Source: Polychytrium aggregatum (lineage: Eukaryota > Chytridiomycota > Chytridiomycetes > Polychytriales). Taken from it: DNA of 64,000 bases. The stretch is from the NCBI RefSeq assembly GCF_025602895.1, contig NW_026516267.1, forward strand, positions 124,001 through 188,000, read 5' to 3'. Each line of letters opens with the position of its first letter. Within the stretch, counting starts at the first letter, position 1. Below the pieces are notes generated by a model. It did no database searches. It was given only the letters and a program-made list of their open reading frames with translations, and had not been told where the DNA came from. The position numbers and the translations under genes were made by a program. Shown piece by piece: positions 61,472 to 64,000 of this stretch.

Positions 61472-64000
61472 ATGAGCGAACTCCCCGAGGCTGTGGAAAA
61501 GTATTTCCAGGGAACTGCCACCGACGAGCAGGCCCTGGACATCTATCTCGACTCGACCATCCGAGGTAAGGCTCACACACGGCTCTACCTATTCGGCTGG
61601 CATGTATGAACGGCACGCATAAGCGGCATGTCGATCGTGGTGGTCTTGCAGTGCCCTTGCTTCAGTGCTCTTGTGGCATGCCCTGCCCTGTCGCCCCCCC
61701 CATTGGCATCACTCATGCAGTCCCATCTCTGGCTTTCAGAGTTCCTGCACGGTGGCGACCCCAAAATCCACGCCGCCATCGTTCACTCCAGGGACAAGAT
61801 CCGCGACATTTTTGGCAAGCACAAGCTGGACGATACTCGCGATGTCCAGGACTACATTCACGACCTGCAGGCGAACGTGCTCGCCCATGCCTTTCGTGCC
61901 GCCTCGCCTCGCATGATAGGCCATATGGTAAAGGGAGAAGGGTTCATATTGCAGACCCTGGAGAGCGCCAAACATGGGCTTACTGGTGATAGACTGTCGA
62001 TGGCAGCTCGGCATGATAAAATCTCATTGCATGATTGCTCCCCCCCCGTTCCCACACTGCGACTCGCCTGCCCCGATATTGCGTCTCACCATGCCATATC
62101 CTGGCTCCTCCAGACTGCCTCGGCCCTGCCGTACTTTCAGCGTGGACTGGCTCGACTGATCTGCGCAACGAACAACAACGTAGGTCTTACTGATGCGACG
62201 ATAGACGCGGCCGGTCTTGCCCGCCGACTCGATGGGCTATCCCGAGCCTGCTCTGACATCTCCCCACTTGGATCGCTGCCGTCCCAGCTTGCCAACGTCG
62301 AGAACTCGACGACTCTCACTCTGCTGGAGCGCGAGACGCTCGGACTCTTGCACAGCCTGCTCTTTCACAATGAAAGCCTTGACTATGTGAGTTCCTCTGC
62401 CCTTCGACGCCGCTTGCATTCTGAGGCACCTCCTGCCGCATATCTCCCACGACATCGGTGCTGCCCTGGACTGCATCTCACTCCGCTGCCGGGCTCGCGA
62501 CTCTGTCCTGAATCTTCGTCGGTTCCAGCCCGAGATCATGCACGCACCCGATCTCTGTCTCGGTGTCTTCACCTCTGGCGGAACAGTGGCCAACTTGACG
62601 GGTATGATCAGCTTGTGGGACAACTCGCTTGTTTGTGGAGGGCTTTGCTGAGCGGGATGGGGGTTCTCGGGTCCAAATTCCTTCCTTCCCCCCTCCCGAC
62701 ATGGCTGCTGACATACCGACATGACCATACATACTGCCCCGCCCACTCAGCCATGTGGGTCGCTCGAAACAATGCCCTGGGTCCGCGACCCGATGCCGAG
62801 CCTCCTCTGGCGGGTGTGCAGACGGCCGGACTGGCTCGTGCGCTGATCCAGCGCGGATACGAGGGTGCATGCATCATCGGCTCCGAGCGCATGCACTACT
62901 CGTTCAAAAAGTCTGCCGATATTCTTGGACTCGGCACCGAAGGGCTGGTGCTAATTCCGACCGACGAAAACTACCGAGTCAGGTATGGACAAGGCAGCGG
63001 GACCGGCGGTAGTGCCAAGGACTGCCGCACACTGCCACGGGCACATGCACACATCCATTTCAACAGCAGCATTACCCACATGTCTCGGCGGCCCTGCCCA
63101 CAACCACTTTGCCATTATGACATTCTGCCATTGACGTCTTCATGTGCCGCTCCGCATTGTGTTGCGCTGCATTTGCACTGCGCCGCCTCGCAACAGAACT
63201 GATCTCATGGAACAGAAAATTATGGAGCTGAAGGAAAGCAACATCATGGTGATTGCTGTTGTTGGCGTTGCCGGCACAACCGAAACGTAAGCTCACCCGG
63301 GATGCTTGGCGCACTCGGCGATTCGCGGTTCATTGTGCTGAGGGGCCTTGGTTGAGCGGTTCTTCACGTACCTGATGTACTTGTGGCTTGATCGCACCAT
63401 GATGTACTTGTGGCTTGATCCCACCATGATGTACTTGTGGCTTGATCGCACCACCGCCTCCTGCTCTGATTTAACGCCTCGGACGACGCAGGGGCTCGAT
63501 CGATGATCTCAACGCCGTCGCCGACCTGGCCCAGACCCACGGCATCCACTTTCACGTCGATGCCGCCTGGGGCGGGCCGATGGTCTTTGCCCCCAAGTAC
63601 TCGCATCTCTTGGCAGGCATCGAGCGCGGCGACTCCATCACCATCGACGGACACAAGCAGCTCTACACCCCCAATGCCGTTGGCATGCTGCTCTTCCGCA
63701 ACCCCGAAGCCGCCGCCAACATTCGCAACACCGCCAACTATATTGTGCGCGAGTCGTCCCCGGACCTTGGCCGGTACACCCTCGAGGGATCGCGCCCGGC
63801 GACATCACTCCATGTGCATGCCTCTCTGAGCCTGCTGGGGCCCCAGGGCATCGGCGCCATTGTCGAGCGAAGCTGCGACCTGACCAAGAAGATGGCAAAG
63901 TACCTCAGCCAGCACCCATCGCGCTGCTTTGAGGTGCTGCACCAGCCCATGAGCAATCTGCTCCTGTACCGGTTCGTGCCCAAGTTCCTGCACAAGCGCC
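61472..64000 (+). CDS. PLP-dependent group II decarboxylase, PanP-like (partial, runs off right edge)
   Basis: Eight exons visible: 61472-61565, 61740-61927, 62114-62179, 62288-62386, 62529-62601, 62751-62982, 63197-63286 and 63492-64000 (open at the edge); 450 residues so far. Fold-type I PLP enzyme: SPRMIGHMTSALPYF near the substrate site, GVFTSGGTVANLTGAMW, the cofactor Asp in HVDAAWGGP (about D304) and the Schiff-base Lys in SITIDGHKQLY (about K336). DGHKQLY and DLGRYTLEGSRPATSLHVHA are typical of PanP, the bacterial pyridoxal-dependent aspartate 1-decarboxylase that makes beta-alanine, more than of eukaryotic glutamate decarboxylase. Substrate is therefore probably Asp (or Glu), by inference. 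Every intron shows good GT-AG ends. Confidence 0.88.
63371..63453. repeat. 27-bp tandem repeat in intron 7 of the decarboxylase gene
   Basis: Three units starting GATGTACTTGTGGCTTGATC, differing at one position. Confidence 0.9.

Overview
This is a 64-kb stretch of a gene-dense, intron-rich, fairly GC-rich fungal nuclear genome. Two kinds of gene point to a zoosporic (flagellated, chytrid-like) fungus. Fungal hallmarks are an APSES/KilA-N plus ankyrin cell-cycle transcription factor, VID27, a Crz1-like zinc-finger factor and a GH18 chitinase with a chitin-binding module. Cilium-linked genes are a CFAP410 (C21orf2) orthologue and an LRRC34-like leucine-rich-repeat protein, with a centrin/calmodulin-like EF-hand protein beside them. 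A genus cannot be named from the sequence. Most genes have 2 to 14 exons. I rebuilt exon models by hand from GT-AG (twice GC-AG) sites with reading phase kept across every junction; all are predictions.

Layout. 1-9 kb: unresolved left edge, GART (+), EF-hand protein (+), Scj1-type ER DnaJ (-), VID27 (-). 9-17 kb: long intergenic stretches around a Crz1-like C2H2 factor (-), then a secreted chitinase (+). 18-27 kb: LRRC34-like protein (+), an acidic protein of unknown function (+), the meiotic recombinase DMC1 (+). 27-29 kb: voltage-gated K+ channel (-). 29-40 kb: a region full of mini- and microsatellites holding one very large, low-complexity gene (+). 41-49 kb: APSES factor (+), THOC7 (-) and a SENP8/NEDP1 deneddylase (+) as a divergent pair. 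49-54 kb: CFAP410 (-) and NUBP2/CFD1 (+), another divergent pair. 54-64 kb: small secreted protein (+), histidine acid phosphatase (-), PQ-loop membrane protein (-), and a PanP-like PLP decarboxylase (+) cut by the right edge.

The most unusual signals are these. (1) Decayed fragments carrying the RuvC-III motif of Fanzor/TnpB RNA-guided nucleases lie near 17.4 kb and 55.4-55.8 kb, downstream of host genes. (2) The K+ channel appears to need a 2-nucleotide microexon to encode the first glycine of its GYGD selectivity filter. (3) In the large gene at 32-40 kb nearly every early intron carries its own unrelated minisatellite, the first eleven introns are all phase 0, and an exon-intron-exon block is duplicated. 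(4) A roughly 280-350 bp dispersed repeat is present in two inverted copies 18 kb apart. The neighbouring genes do not form a pathway: this looks like ordinary core-genome housekeeping with mobile-element debris in the 3' flanks.
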